The notes: generated from the letters alone by a model not told the origin. A stretch of 64,000 nt of DNA from Deltaproteobacteria bacterium (GCA_021780695.1 JAJXYD010000001.1:239506-303505), one strand, 5' to 3'; positions 9,049-19,059 are shown, counted from the stretch's first letter. Numbers and translations are program-made.

Positions 9049-10659
9049 TCAAACAGTGCTGTGTTGGCAGCTTTGGGGATTCTCCTGCGGCTGGTGTTCG
9101 GGCCTTAGGAGATCGAATATCGATTTTACGGGGTTGAAGGTAATCTTGGGGACCTCGACAAAGACGGTTATCCATTCGGCCATTGCGCCGTTCCACAGCC
9201 CCGGGCGTTCGAGGACACGCACATCGGTTCCGTCAATGGATTTTTTGCTGATTATCACGGCGCGAGGGTCTACGAATTTTTTAAGATCGAAGGGTTTGCC
9301 CTCGAAATTTTTCAGACAACAGACTATATCAACCGGGTTGAAATGAGTCGATGAATTCCATATATGTCTTTGTTCCTCGCAATTCAAATCAACCTGCGCC
9401 GATTCGATTATCTGGAGGACTTGCGTTCCATTCTCTCCCTCTACCCAGAAGGGTGCTCCTCCGGGTTCGCCATCGTTTGGGACCACGCCGCACACTCTTA
9501 TTGGTCGATCAAGCGCATGGAGCAAAAATGATTGTTTTCTTCCCTCGAGCCATGTTTCAAACCCGGTTGGAAAATCGATAAGAAGTTCGCGGGAGGCGAA
9601 CGAAACCGCATCGGGCACCGCCTGGCTCCATTGCGAACCGGTCAGATGGTGCAAAAGCGAGTGGACCGATTGCTGAATCCAGACCAGATAGCCGCCCAGG
9701 GCCTTTTTCCAAAAATGGACAGGTTCTTTGAGCCTGTCTGGAACCACGTTGTCGATGTTCTTTATGTAGACGAGGTCCGCATTGAGATCGCCAAGGTTTT
9801 TGATAAGAGCGCCATGTCCGGAAGGTCTGAAATGAAGCCGTCCAAGTTTGTCTCGAAGCGGCATCCCGTTCATGTCTATGCAGATCGTATTGGTCGAAGA
9901 GCTCTGGAAGGAAAAAGAGATGTCGAAGGTCGCGCCCCACCTCTGCGACATCCTTTGGCAGACTTCCCGCTCAAGAGCGAGGAAAGCATTTAAATGATCC
10001 TCTGGAATGGTAAAGTGCACGCTGGCGTTCTCGGTTTGCATATATCCCATTGCTTCGTGGAGCTGCTCTTCGAAAGCGGTCCTTTTTTCGCCGGGATAGG
10101 AGTGAAAGGGCAGAAGAGCCTTGGGAAGGTTTCTATAGTTGATCCCCGTCTGGGTCAAAAGGTATTCGAGCAGGGTTGTGAATCGGCCGCTTCGAACAAG
10201 TTCACCGAGGCTGTGTCCTGAGCGTGCCAGGGTTTTTTCCAAATCGGCGGTGAAAGGAAACCTCTCCAGTTCATCGATGAACTGTTTGAAATCACAGGCG
10301 ATATTTACCCCCTGATTGACACGCTTTTGCAGTTCATCTGTTTCCAGGTATTGGGGAAGATGGAAAATAGTTAGTAGAGACTGAAACATCCGGGTGGCAG
10401 CCCCGGAGGCCGGGACGAATTTTTTGAATCGGCCCCGGGCGGCTGCCGTTGCGTGTAACTCAATATAGCGCGCCAAGTCTTGACCGCTGATTTGTCGAAC
10501 ACCGTCAAAGAGCGTGCAGGGTCTTATGAGCCGCGCATAAAAGTTGCCCTGTCTGAGCGTGTCGATCTGGTGCTGAACGCAGTCGGCTTTGATGCCTAGG
10601 GTTTCCATCCACGAGTGGTCTGAGTTGGAAAATCTAAATTCCATGGACAGATTCGCCAT
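9049..10659 (-). CDS. DUF4301 family protein
   Basis: The 536-residue protein matches DUF4301 as I recall it: an early FKKFVPASGAATRMFQSL segment, a central RPSGHGALIKNLGDLNADLVYIKNIDNVVP block that resembles sugar-nucleotidyltransferase loops, and a C-terminal AVIISKKSIDGTDVRVLERPGLWNGAMAEW. No signal peptide or membrane segment is visible. The function is unknown; the block with GHG and DLVYIKNIDNV suggests nucleotide or sugar-phosphate binding, which is inference. The start codon has no clear ribosome-binding site; a Met five residues in is an alternative. It lies 128 bp downstream of a peptidyl-prolyl isomerase gene on the same strand. Confidence 0.78.
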   Translation of the reverse strand: MANLSMEFRFSNSDHSWMETLGIKADCVQHQIDTLRQGNFYARLIRPCTLFDGVRQISGQDLARYIELHATAAARGRFKKFVPASGAATRMFQSLLTIFHLPQYLETDELQKRVNQGVNIACDFKQFIDELERFPFTADLEKTLARSGHSLGELVRSGRFTTLLEYLLTQTGINYRNLPKALLPFHSYPGEKRTAFEEQLHEAMGYMQTENASVHFTIPEDHLNAFLALEREVCQRMSQRWGATFDISFSFQSSSTNTICIDMNGMPLRDKLGRLHFRPSGHGALIKNLGDLNADLVYIKNIDNVVPDRLKEPVHFWKKALGGYLVWIQQSVHSLLHHLTGSQWSQAVPDAVSFASRELLIDFPTGFETWLEGRKQSFLLHALDRPIRVCGVVPNDGEPGGAPFWVEGENGTQVLQIIESAQVDLNCEEQRHIWNSSTHFNPVDIVCCLKNFEGKPFDLKKFVDPRAVIISKKSIDGTDVRVLERPGLWNGAMAEWITVFVEVPKITFNPVKSIFDLLRPEHQPQENPQSCQHSTV

Positions 10660-10787
10660 TCGTTTGCCAGGATTTTATCAAGGATGCCCCTGCGCCCGTC
10701 CGGGAAAGAAGGACAGCATCCTGGATGCTGCCTGCCTTCCCCGGCCGATTACGAGCAGATTGTCACAGTGGTTCTTTCTGTGGTTGT

Positions 10788-11789
10788 CTATGATTTTACA
10801 AAGGTCTCAATCTTGTCTTTCGATTTGAGGGATTGGATGTATTCGGGCAGAGCCTTTTGCATCTTTTGGCTTTTGAGGTGTTGCTCGATGCGGTCCTTGA
10901 TTTTGTCGAAAGGAACCATCCCGGCCGGTTTTTTATCTGTCACCTTTATAATGTGGTAGCCGAAGGAGGTTTTAACAATGTTGCTTACCTGTCCGGGTTG
11001 GAGTGCAAAAGCGACTTTGTCAAATTCGGGAACCATCTGTCCTTTTGGGAAATAGTTCAGATCCCCTCCTTTGTCCTTGGTGCCGGGGTCTTCGGAAACC
11101 TGCTTGGCAACAGTAGCGAAATCCTCGCCTTTTAAGATGCGCTTACGAGCGGCTTTGATTTTAGCCAGCGCCGCCGCTTTTTGTTGCGCAGTGGCGTTCT
11201 TGGGTACTTTTACGAGAATGTGGCTTGCCCGCACCATCTCCGGCGCGTTGAAAAGCTTGGGATTGCTGTCATAAAAGGCCTTCACTTCCTGGGGAGTTAC
11301 AGTCAGTTTGGAGGCCAGATCATGGTTTATGAGTTCTCTTATGGTCATTTGTGTGGCCAGAGAATCTTTAAAACTTGCTTGGGTCATATTCATCTGCTTC
11401 AGCGAAGCCGCGAAATGCTCCGGAGTGGTCGCTTTTTCTATTACGGCCATTTCAGCGTCCACCTTGGCTGGGGCAACCTTGATTCCTTCCTTTTCCGCCT
11501 GCTGCTTAAGAACTTCTCGTGTGACCAGGTTGTCGAGAATTCTTTGCTTCAAAGTCGACATTTGCTTGTCGTCAAGTTTTCGCCCGGTCATGGATAGCTG
11601 CTGGAGCAGGCGGTTAACCTGTGACTGGTAGGCTGCCATCGAAATAGGTTTGCCGTTAACCGTGGCAGCATTCTGTGGTGTTTGCGAAGCGGGGCTGCCG
11701 CCGGCCGCGCGGGCCGTTGAAAAACAAAAGCCGGGTAAAATTGTGAGAGAAACGAGAGTGGCCAAAAATATCAGCCCCGATTTTTTCAT
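10788..11789 (-). CDS. Exported peptidyl-prolyl cis-trans isomerase (SurA/PrsA-like, parvulin type)
   Basis: This 333-residue protein starts with a Sec signal peptide (cleavage near residue 28), then a SurA-N-like helical region (residues about 40-175), and a parvulin domain at about 185-287 (ASHILVKVP, GGDLNYFPKGQMVPEFDKVAF, SFGYHIIKVTDKK). It should assist folding of exported or outer-membrane proteins in the periplasm. The ATG at 11789 has GAGGAG six bases upstream, while the in-frame ATG at 11894 would put extra residues before the signal peptide. Confidence 0.88.
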   Translation of the reverse strand: MKKSGLIFLATLVSLTILPGFCFSTARAAGGSPASQTPQNAATVNGKPISMAAYQSQVNRLLQQLSMTGRKLDDKQMSTLKQRILDNLVTREVLKQQAEKEGIKVAPAKVDAEMAVIEKATTPEHFAASLKQMNMTQASFKDSLATQMTIRELINHDLASKLTVTPQEVKAFYDSNPKLFNAPEMVRASHILVKVPKNATAQQKAAALAKIKAARKRILKGEDFATVAKQVSEDPGTKDKGGDLNYFPKGQMVPEFDKVAFALQPGQVSNIVKTSFGYHIIKVTDKKPAGMVPFDKIKDRIEQHLKSQKMQKALPEYIQSLKSKDKIETFVKS

Positions 11790-12060
11790 CTGGGTCTCCT
11801 CATTAAAGTTGAGATAGGTGAGGGGCAGTCTGACGGCGAAAATAGCGTCGTGAAACAGCCGATTAACATAGTTAAAGTTTTTAAGTTCTCTCACGAAAGC
11901 GCTATATAGTCAAGTACGCCTCGTTTGCCATCGTGTACCTTTGCAGCCTTGGAAAATGATTTTTTTTGTTTGCGTTCCTTGCTCTGGACGATATCTTTTT
12001 TAAACCAATTAGCTGAATTATCAACTATTATATGGGCTTTGGCGTTTGGGGGCTATAAAA

Positions 12061-13098
12061 ATGGAAGATTTTAAAAGCAAACCGCTTGTTGGCCAAATCG
12101 GTGAGTTCGCACTCATAGATCGCATTGCCGCGATGCTGCCGCAACGCTCCGCCGGGGTGGTAAAAGGGATAGGAGACGATGTTGCCGTCCTGGATGCTTC
12201 AGGGCCCCAATATCTGATCGCCACTTGCGACTCCCAGGTCGAGGGGGTCCATTTTGTCCGGGAAGTCATTACGGCCTACCAGTTGGGGCGCAGGTTGGCG
12301 GCCATAAATATAAGCGACATCGCCGCGGCTGGAGGGGAGCCGCGCTGGGCCCTGGTATCTTTGGCTATCCCGCAGGATATTGAAGTGGGCTTCGTCGAGG
12401 AATTGTATCGCGGGATGGGCGAACAGATGGCGCTTGCGGGTGCCTCCATTGTCGGGGGCAATCTGAGTCGGATGAAGTCGAGCCTTGTGTTGGATTTGAC
12501 TCTGCTTGGTCTTGTTTCGCCCGGGCATCTGATGCTTAGAAGCACGGCCCAAAGCGGTGACGCCGTTATCCTTACCGGATCGGTTGGCGAATCGCGGGCC
12601 GGTCTTGAACTAACCAGGCGTCCGGAACTTTTGCTGGACTCTTCTGCCAAAAATAGGCTTCTTGACAGGCATCTGTGTCCTCAGCCGCGCCTTTCCCAGG
12701 GGCTTCTTCTTGCCCAATCCGGCCTGGTAACCTCTATGATCGATATTAGCGACGGAGTGATCTCCGATCTTTTGCACGTATGCAACTCCAGCGGTAAAGG
12801 CGCTGAAATTGATGTCTCGGGCCTCTATCTAAGCCCGGCTCTCTGTCAAGCCGCCCTGGCGGCCGGAGCCGATCCGCTTCAATGGGCACTCTCGGGTGGA
12901 GAAGACTATGAGCTGATGTTTACAACCGCACCGAAGGCTGTCCAGGATATCCAAAAAATGTTATTTGAAAAAACCGGCGTGTCTTGCTCACAAATAGGTA
13001 CAATTACTCCCGGGGGCGGCGTGAGCCTGCGGCTTGCCGACGGTTCTCGGATCACTGCGGGTCTAAAAGGCTGGGACCATTTCGGGGGCGGCATGTGA
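12061..13098 (+). CDS. thiL: Thiamine-monophosphate kinase
   Basis: The 345-residue PurM/ThiL-type kinase shows GIGDDVAVLD, the substrate and metal motif DSQVEGVHF, IVGGNLSR and IDISDGVISDLLH. It phosphorylates thiamine monophosphate to the active cofactor. The ATG at 12061 is chosen over an in-frame TTG at 12046. Its stop codon overlaps the GTG start of thiD (ATGTGA), so the two are translationally coupled. The third gene of the series is a two-component signalling protein. Confidence 0.92.
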   Translation: MEDFKSKPLVGQIGEFALIDRIAAMLPQRSAGVVKGIGDDVAVLDASGPQYLIATCDSQVEGVHFVREVITAYQLGRRLAAINISDIAAAGGEPRWALVSLAIPQDIEVGFVEELYRGMGEQMALAGASIVGGNLSRMKSSLVLDLTLLGLVSPGHLMLRSTAQSGDAVILTGSVGESRAGLELTRRPELLLDSSAKNRLLDRHLCPQPRLSQGLLLAQSGLVTSMIDISDGVISDLLHVCNSSGKGAEIDVSGLYLSPALCQAALAAGADPLQWALSGGEDYELMFTTAPKAVQDIQKMLFEKTGVSCSQIGTITPGGGVSLRLADGSRITAGLKGWDHFGGGM

Positions 13099-13898
13099 AA
13101 ATACCCAGAGCGCTCACCATAGCCGGCTCTGATTCCAGCGGAGGTGCTGGCATTCAGGCCGACATGAAAACCTTTTCGGCCCTGGGTGTTTACGCTCTTA
13201 GCGCTGTCACGGCCCTTACCGCCCAAAACACCCTCGGGGTAAGTGGGATAGTCCAGATAGAGCCTGAATTTGTTTCTGCACAGATTCGCTCGGTAGTCCT
13301 CGATATTGGGGTTGACTGCGTTAAGACCGGCATGCTTGCCAATTCGGCGATCATATCGAGGGTTGCTGCGGATTTGGAAGCACTGGAGGTAAAAAATCTT
13401 GTAGTCGATCCTGTGATGATTTCTTCCAGCGGGGTCAGACTCCTCGATGATGACGCAATCGAGACGCTTGTGACACGCTTGATACCCATGGCTTTGGTGC
13501 TTACCCCCAACCTGCATGAAGCCGAGGTGCTTACAGGTATCCGGGTTGAGCGGCTCGAAGATATGAGAGAGGCCGCCGTTAGGATTGCCCGGCTAGGCTG
13601 CGGCTACGTCCTGCTAAAGGGTGGCCATCTGAGGGGAAATCCCGTAGACTTGCTCTATGACGGCAGCCGTTTTCGCCAATATAGCGGGGTTCGTCAGGAA
13701 ACGGCAAACACTCACGGCACCGGCTGTACTTTTGCTTCGGCTGTGGCCGCGTTTATTGCCCGAGGCTTAAGGGTTGAACAAGCCGTCAGCGGGGCCAAAG
13801 CATACGTGGGGGCCGCAATTGCCCAAGGTCTGCCACTTGGGCGCGGATTTGGTCCGCTCCACCATTTTTATGAGTTCTACACCTTTTTAAATAGCTAA
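13095..13898 (+). CDS. thiD: Hydroxymethylpyrimidine/phosphomethylpyrimidine kinase
   Basis: The 267-residue ribokinase-fold enzyme has the substrate loop TIAGSDSSGGAGIQADMKTF near the N-terminus, the ATP-side strand VLTPNLHEAEVLTG, and the anion-hole motif THGTGCTFASA. It phosphorylates HMP twice to give HMP-PP for thiamine assembly. The start is the GTG at 13095, overlapping the thiL stop by four bases; upstream in-frame Met codons lie inside thiL. ThiE is not fused and not in the window. Confidence 0.92.
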   Translation: MKIPRALTIAGSDSSGGAGIQADMKTFSALGVYALSAVTALTAQNTLGVSGIVQIEPEFVSAQIRSVVLDIGVDCVKTGMLANSAIISRVAADLEALEVKNLVVDPVMISSSGVRLLDDDAIETLVTRLIPMALVLTPNLHEAEVLTGIRVERLEDMREAAVRIARLGCGYVLLKGGHLRGNPVDLLYDGSRFRQYSGVRQETANTHGTGCTFASAVAAFIARGLRVEQAVSGAKAYVGAAIAQGLPLGRGFGPLHHFYEFYTFLNS

Positions 13899-13961
13899 AC
13901 GCCACGACTCGGACCGGCCGTTTTGGGCCGGTCGGGCTTGCGGGAGGTAGGAGAGCTGCTG

Positions 13962-15041
13962 ATGGATCGTATCCGCGTATTGCTCATCGATGATGATCCA
14001 GACGATTTTCTTATAGTTTCCGATATGCTGGCCGAAGCTGAAAACGCCAGGTTCAAGCTTGACTGGGTTCGTACCTACGAGGCCGGTCTTGAGGAGATCG
14101 CAAAGAAAGGCCACGATGTCTATCTGCTCGATTATTTCATGGGAAGCCATAACGGCCTGGAACTTTTGCACACTGCCGCACAAAAAGGGTGCAAGGCGCC
14201 GGCGATCCTTCTGACGGCTTATGGTAACTATTCGGTGGATTTGAAGGCAATGGAGGCCGGTGCCTCCGATTACCTTGTCAAGGGACAGTTTAGTGCGCCC
14301 ATTCTGGAGCGCTCCATCCGCTATTCGATAACGAGCAAGCGTATTGAGGAAGAACTCAAGGAATCCAAAGAAGAGCTCAAGCTGCTGGCCTCCCAGCTCC
14401 TTCGCGCTCAGGAAGACGAGCGAAAAAGGATAGCGCGGGAGCTCCACGACAGTATCGGGTCCTCGCTTAGCGCCGTTAAGTTTTTTATTGAGAATTTGGG
14501 GGCGCGGCTTACCGAAAACCCCGGTGTCCAGGATGCTCTAAGAGCCCTCTCACGGGCCATGGAACATGCGATCGACGAATCAAGGCGTATAATAAGCGAT
14601 CTGCGCCCTTCCATGCTCGACGATCTCGGGATCCTTTCCACTATAAAGTGGTTTTGCAGAGAGTTTGAAAGCATCTACTCCGACATCGTTGTCCAAAAGG
14701 ATATCCGCATCGAGGAGTTACAGATTCCGCAAAAGCTTAAAATCATCATTTTTCGCATTATCCAGGAAGCGATGAACAATGCGGCAAAGCACAGCAAGGC
14801 GGGACAAATTTTGTTAAGCATTTCCCTGCAAAATGATTCCATTACCTTATGTGTAAAAGACGATGGAATCGGGTTCCAGCGGGGCGCGCCAGCCTCAAAG
14901 GGAGGTGGCACCGGCTTTGGCCTTACCTCCATGCGCGAGCGGGCCGAGCTGTCCGGAGGCAAATTCGAGATCGAATCGAGCCCGGAAGGGGGCGCGTGCG
15001 TCATAGCCTGCTGGCCGATAGTAACGATGTGCCGGCCCTAG
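13962..15041 (+). CDS. Receiver domain fused to NarL-type histidine kinase
   Basis: The 359-residue cytoplasmic protein begins with a receiver domain (acidic cluster D10-D12, phospho-acceptor D57, T85, K107). A short coiled coil leads to a HisKA_3 dimerisation domain with H162 in ARELHDSIGSSL and a HATPase domain (IQEAMNNAAKHSKA, VKDDGIGF, GTGFGLTSMRERAELSGG). This order is typical of hybrid kinases of the DegS/NarX group that receive phosphate from another kinase. No sensor or membrane segment is present. The ATG at 13962 has TAGGAG eight bases upstream. It follows thiD by 63 bp, probably in the same transcript. No partner LuxR-type regulator lies nearby. Confidence 0.87.
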   Translation: MDRIRVLLIDDDPDDFLIVSDMLAEAENARFKLDWVRTYEAGLEEIAKKGHDVYLLDYFMGSHNGLELLHTAAQKGCKAPAILLTAYGNYSVDLKAMEAGASDYLVKGQFSAPILERSIRYSITSKRIEEELKESKEELKLLASQLLRAQEDERKRIARELHDSIGSSLSAVKFFIENLGARLTENPGVQDALRALSRAMEHAIDESRRIISDLRPSMLDDLGILSTIKWFCREFESIYSDIVVQKDIRIEELQIPQKLKIIIFRIIQEAMNNAAKHSKAGQILLSISLQNDSITLCVKDDGIGFQRGAPASKGGGTGFGLTSMRERAELSGGKFEIESSPEGGACVIACWPIVTMCRP

Positions 15042-15068
15042 GGGTCTCAAAAAACATGCGGGGAGTCG

Positions 15069-16403
15069 CTATTCTTTTGGCTCCCGTTGGCTCCTGCCCC
15101 TAAACACCAGTTTTATCGGAGTCTTATCGAGTCCGAAGCTTTCCCTGAATTTATTGACCAGAAAGCGTTCGTAGGAAAAGTGAATGCTTTCCGGGTAATT
15201 GCAAAAAAGAACGAAGGTGGGCGGGCGGGTGTCGGCCTGGGTCGCGTAAAAAAATTTGAGTCTGCGGCCTCGTACCATGGGCGGTTCGTGGAAGCCTACG
15301 GATTCCCTTAGCGCCCTGTTGAGAATGCCTGTGGAGATCCGGCTGTTGTATTGGGCAAAAACATCGCGTACCGTCGGCATGATCTTCTGGGTGCCTTTGC
15401 CCGTCAGCGCGGAAAGAGGTAAAATGGGGGCAAAGGGCATGAAGCGCAATCGCCATTGGAGATCTTCGAGAAAATTTTTTCTCGATTTTGGGTTAGTGTC
15501 GAAGATGTCCCATTTGTTTACCCCTACTATGCATGCGCGGGATCGTTCCTGAATATAGCCTGCGATGTGAAAGTCCTGGTCGGTTGGTCCTTCTTCGGCA
15601 TCTATCAAAAGTATGCAGACGTGACTTTTGTCTATGCTTTGAAGCGCTTTGATTATGCTGATCTTTTCAAGTTTTTCCCTTGTCTTTCCTTTCCTCCTTA
15701 TCCCGGCGGTATCTATCAGCAGGTATTTACCCTTATCGCGTTCAAAGGCCGTGTCCACCGCATCCCGGGTTGTCCCGGCAATGGGGGATACTATTACGCG
15801 GGGTTCGCCCAGGATTCGGTTGACAAGGGTGGATTTGCCGACATTGGGCCGCCCCAGTATGGATATGCGCACTTCCTGGGCAGCCAACTCTTCCTCTGCT
15901 TTTCCCTCGGGTTCGTCTATGAGTTGGACGATATCGGAGAGCAGATCTCCCACGCCGAAGCCGTGGGCCGCGCTTACGGGGTACATGTCCTGGACCCCCA
16001 GGGCATAGAAATCGGCGAGCTTTCCCTGTTGTTCCGGGCCGTCGATCTTGTTTACTGAAAAAAACAGGGGCTTGGAGGAGCGGCGCAAAATGTCGAAAAT
16101 CGATGAGTCCTCGGGATGGAGTCCGGATCTGCCGTCGGCAACAAAAAGAAGAATATCGGCCTCCTCTATGGCATGGAAGATTTGCTCGCGCGCCCCCTTG
16201 TCGAAAAGGGAAGCCTCGCCGCTGACAAACCCCCCTGTATCCACAATCGTGAAACTCTTCCCATCCCAGGAGGTGCGCCCATAATTTCTGTCTCTGGTCA
16301 CTCCGGGTAAATCGTCTACGAGCGCGCGGCTGCTCTTGCTTATCCTGTTGAAAAGAGTCGACTTGCCCACATTGGGTCTTCCAACGATTGCGATTATAGC
16401 CAT
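15069..16403 (-). CDS. der: Ribosome biogenesis GTPase Der (EngA)
   Basis: This 444-residue protein has two tandem GTPase domains, each with a P-loop GRPNVGKST (residue 8 and about residue 180), DTGG/DTAG switch motifs and NKxD motifs (NKID, NKWD). A C-terminal KH-like domain follows (GRRLKFFYATQADTRPPTFVLFCN). Der is needed for late 50S subunit assembly. Length and order are normal. The ATG at 16403 has GGAAGG about ten bases upstream. It converges on the receiver-kinase gene, with 27 bp between stops. Confidence 0.95.
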   Translation of the reverse strand: MAIIAIVGRPNVGKSTLFNRISKSSRALVDDLPGVTRDRNYGRTSWDGKSFTIVDTGGFVSGEASLFDKGAREQIFHAIEEADILLFVADGRSGLHPEDSSIFDILRRSSKPLFFSVNKIDGPEQQGKLADFYALGVQDMYPVSAAHGFGVGDLLSDIVQLIDEPEGKAEEELAAQEVRISILGRPNVGKSTLVNRILGEPRVIVSPIAGTTRDAVDTAFERDKGKYLLIDTAGIRRKGKTREKLEKISIIKALQSIDKSHVCILLIDAEEGPTDQDFHIAGYIQERSRACIVGVNKWDIFDTNPKSRKNFLEDLQWRLRFMPFAPILPLSALTGKGTQKIMPTVRDVFAQYNSRISTGILNRALRESVGFHEPPMVRGRRLKFFYATQADTRPPTFVLFCNYPESIHFSYERFLVNKFRESFGLDKTPIKLVFRGRSQREPKE

Positions 16404-16598
16404 CTAGCTGAAGCCTTCCGGAAAAAAGGTAAATTGTTGCGGACTGAGCGGGGATTCGCTTGGATTGGGCAAAAGGGATAAACGCGCATGTTCGCCCACA
16501 CTAGCTCTAAAGGTCAAAAAGAGCCAAAAACCGTAAAAAATTGGGGCCTGCCGGAAAAATCCGGGACTGCCACGAGCGGTGAAGCTTCTTGTATCCCT

Positions 16599-16624
16599 CC
16601 TGGCGTCTGAAGTCAAACGCCAGG
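16599..16624. repeat. Inverted repeat (hairpin) between der and a small HTH gene
   Basis: CCTGGCGT at 16599-16606 pairs with ACGCCAGG at 16617-16624 around a 10-nt loop. It lies 45 bp downstream of the small minus-strand gene, but no T run follows in that direction, so it is at best a weak terminator or an RNA-processing hairpin. Confidence 0.35.
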
Positions 16625-16668
16625 TATCGGATGCCGGAGCCCCAGCTTACCGCCATCCGATATCGGCC

Positions 16669-16842
16669 TCAATTGGCCAGAGCGGCTTCGAGCTTGTCGA
16701 GTATCCTTTTGGGCACAGGGTAGGCGTCTTTTACCAGGTAGAGGCTAAGCATCTTTGGATCAAAAGACATCGCTTCGGCAGCCTGTGACAGGCTCATTCC
16801 TTTTGTTTCCATTTTCTCAATTAATTCGAGCTTTCGTTCCAT
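16669..16842 (-). CDS. 57-residue HTH-like protein
   Basis: A short gene supported by CAGGAG seven bases before the ATG at 16842. The product reads MERKLELIEKMETKGMSLSQ and continues with AAEAMSFDPKMLSLYLVKDA, then YPVPKRILDKLEAALAN. The segment KGMSLSQAAEAMSFDPKMLSLYL looks like a helix-turn-helix of the XRE type, and VPKRILDKLEAAL is also common in XRE proteins. It could be a small DNA-binding regulator. The function is inference from pattern only. It stands alone, between der and panD. Confidence 0.6.
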   Translation of the reverse strand: MERKLELIEKMETKGMSLSQAAEAMSFDPKMLSLYLVKDAYPVPKRILDKLEAALAN

Positions 16843-17360
16843 TTTTAGACTCCTGTGTGGCGGAATGTTCAGTAATCTTTCGAATATTGCATAAATCGGG
16901 CAAGGAAGGCAAGAGGCGATAAACGATATCCTGGTCTATTCCGTTCTGCTTAGAAGGGACTGCCGGGCCAACCTAAGGGCACGGCAGCCGCGGGGTTATG
17001 CCCCATAACAGAAATCTCTTAATCAATATTGACTCCGATATTATTTTTTTGTAATCTTCTGATCTGATTTGCCCGTATCTCAGAGTGAGACCGGGACAAT
17101 TTTTCGACGCGGCCGGGCCAACTCCTCAAAAGGTGGTTTCGCTGCGCTATTCTTCCATTGCGGAGCTTTAAAAATACGTGCGCATCATCAGTGAGCTTGG
17201 CGAGATGCAGCAGGCGCAGAAAAAGTTGGAAGAGTCTCAGTGGCGAACCTCATGGCGAAATGGCTCCGATAGAAGGTCATCGCGCTTTGGGGCTAACTCC
17301 TGTTCCAGGTCTCTACCTGCTCAAAATCGTCCTTAAATCAAATTTACCTGGAGAAGGGCC
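16843..17360. other. Gene-free stretch between the small HTH gene and panD
   Basis: No convincing coding frame is visible here. It holds two copies of the 11-mer GCCGGGCCAAC (16962-16972 and 17112-17122), a small hairpin GTTATG-CCC-CATAAC at 16995-17009 and a CTGCCG/CGGCAG pair around 16961-16987. A T run at 17041-17050 follows the hairpin. It may contain the panD promoter and a leader RNA; I do not recognise a known riboswitch. Confidence 0.4.
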
Positions 17361-17744
17361 ATGCAAAGGACACTTCTGAAGTCCAAAATTCACCGCGCGA
17401 CTATAACCGACGCTAACCTAAATTATGAAGGCAGTCTTACTATAGACGCTGATCTGATGGCTGCGGCCGATATTTTGCCCTACGAGCAGATAAAGGTCTA
17501 TAATATCAATAACGGAGCAAGATTTGACACCTATGCCATTGCCGGTCCGGCCGGCAGGGGTGATATCTGTCTTAACGGCGCCGCTGCCAGGATGGGGGCT
17601 CGGGGAGATCTGATAATTATCGCCACCTATGCCAATTTCGATGAGGCTGAAATTGCAGTCCACAAGCCTTTGGTCGTGCTTGTGGATTCCGGCAACAAAA
17701 AGAGCGAAAAAAAAGCGCCTGCGGGTCTGGCCGTGGTCGGGTGA
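17361..17744 (+). CDS. panD: Aspartate 1-decarboxylase proenzyme
   Basis: This 127-residue protein has the self-cleavage site G24-S25 (NYEGSLTID), which creates the pyruvoyl cofactor, plus K9 and the [14 protein letters not shown] and [20 protein letters not shown] segments. It makes beta-alanine for pantothenate and CoA. The length is normal and the ATG at 17361 follows GGAGAAGGGCC. A type III pantothenate kinase (coaX) lies elsewhere in the window, so two CoA-pathway steps are represented. Confidence 0.94.
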   Translation: MQRTLLKSKIHRATITDANLNYEGSLTIDADLMAAADILPYEQIKVYNINNGARFDTYAIAGPAGRGDICLNGAAARMGARGDLIIIATYANFDEAEIAVHKPLVVLVDSGNKKSEKKAPAGLAVVG

Positions 17745-17807
17745 GTCCATCCTCGGCGCGTCCTTTGCCCGGAAAATTTTGATTCCAGCCTAAGGAGATA
17801 TCTGCAA

Positions 17808-19004
17808 ATGGCAATGAGAAGTTATCTTTTCACTTCCGAATCCGTGACCGAAGGGCATCCCGATAAAGTAGCCGACCAAATCTCCGACTCTGTGCTCGAC
17901 GCGATCATAGCCGAAGACAGAACAGCGCGCGTGGCCTGCGAAACTCTTGTCACTACCGGACTTGCCTTTGTGGCCGGCGAAATTACGACTTCAACCTATG
18001 TTGATATTCCTCACATTGTAAGGGAAACGATTAGAGATATCGGCTACAACGATTCCTCCATGGGCTTTGATTGGGAGACCTGCGCCGTTGTCAGCAGCAT
18101 CGACAAGCAGTCGACCGACATAGCGATGGGCGTTAACGCCGGTGAAGGCCTTTTTGAAGAGCAGGGCGCGGGCGATCAGGGCCTCATGTTCGGTTTTGCC
18201 TGCAATGAAACTCCGGTTCTTATGCCCATGCCCATCTATTATGCTCACCGTATTTCCAGAAAGCTGGCTGAGATTCGCAAAAACGGCGTGGTCGATTTCC
18301 TTAGACCCGACGGGAAAAGTCAGGTCACTGTCGAATACCACGACCACAAGCCCAAAAGAATCGACACCATTGTCGTTGCCGCCCAGCACACTCCCGATGT
18401 TTCCTATGAGTGCATTCGGGCGGCCGTAATAGAAGAGGTGATAAAAAAGGTAATTCCCGAAAGTCTGATCGACGCCAAAACAAAATTCCACATCAACACA
18501 ACGGGCCGGTTTGTGATAGGTGGGCCTCTTGGCGATTGCGGCCTTACGGGTAGAAAGATCATCGCCGACACCTACGGAGGGCAGGGCAGTCACGGCGGTG
18601 GGGGGTTTTCTGGTAAAGACCCCTCCAAAGTTGACAGGACCGCCTCCTATATGGCCAGGTATGTGGCCAAAAACATCGTTGCAGCCGAACTGGCCGAGCG
18701 CGTTGAGGTCCAGGTTGCCTACAGTATCGGTGTGGCCGAACCGGTTTCTCTTATGATCGACACTTTCGGCACGGGGTGCATACCTGACGAAAAAATCCAG
18801 CAACTTGTCATAGAGCTTTTTAGCTTCAAGCCTGCCAACATGATCAAGTATCTGAAGCTCCAAAGACCAATTTTTAGAAAAACCGCTTGCTGTGGCCATT
18901 TCGGAAGGACCGATCCCGATTTTACATGGGAAAAAACCGATATGGTCGATACTCTCAGGGAAAAAGCCGGCCTGAACCATTTGCAATCTACGTGCAAATG
19001 CTAA
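17808..19004 (+). CDS. metK: S-adenosylmethionine synthase
   Basis: The 398-residue enzyme has the N-terminal [19 protein letters not shown], the acidic active-site motif [10 protein letters not shown], and the P-loop-like [19 protein letters not shown]. It makes SAM from methionine and ATP. AAGGAG precedes the ATG at 17808. The 63-bp spacer after panD shows no SAM riboswitch. The C-terminal [15 protein letters not shown] is normal for the family. Confidence 0.95.
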   Translation: MAMRSYLFTSESVTEGHPDKVADQISDSVLDAIIAEDRTARVACETLVTTGLAFVAGEITTSTYVDIPHIVRETIRDIGYNDSSMGFDWETCAVVSSIDKQSTDIAMGVNAGEGLFEEQGAGDQGLMFGFACNETPVLMPMPIYYAHRISRKLAEIRKNGVVDFLRPDGKSQVTVEYHDHKPKRIDTIVVAAQHTPDVSYECIRAAVIEEVIKKVIPESLIDAKTKFHINTTGRFVIGGPLGDCGLTGRKIIADTYGGQGSHGGGGFSGKDPSKVDRTASYMARYVAKNIVAAELAERVEVQVAYSIGVAEPVSLMIDTFGTGCIPDEKIQQLVIELFSFKPANMIKYLKLQRPIFRKTACCGHFGRTDPDFTWEKTDMVDTLREKAGLNHLQSTCKC

Positions 19005-19059
19005 ACACCACTCTAATCTGTGGGCCGATTCGTCTGGGAAGAGCTATTTTTGAAAACAA

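Noticed and set aside
17158..17379. 73-codon plus-strand frame before panD
   Set aside because: No ribosome-binding site, overlaps the panD start, and the product looks like random sequence.
17745..17807. SAM riboswitch before metK
   Set aside because: The spacer is only 63 bp and has no SAM-I or SAM-II features.
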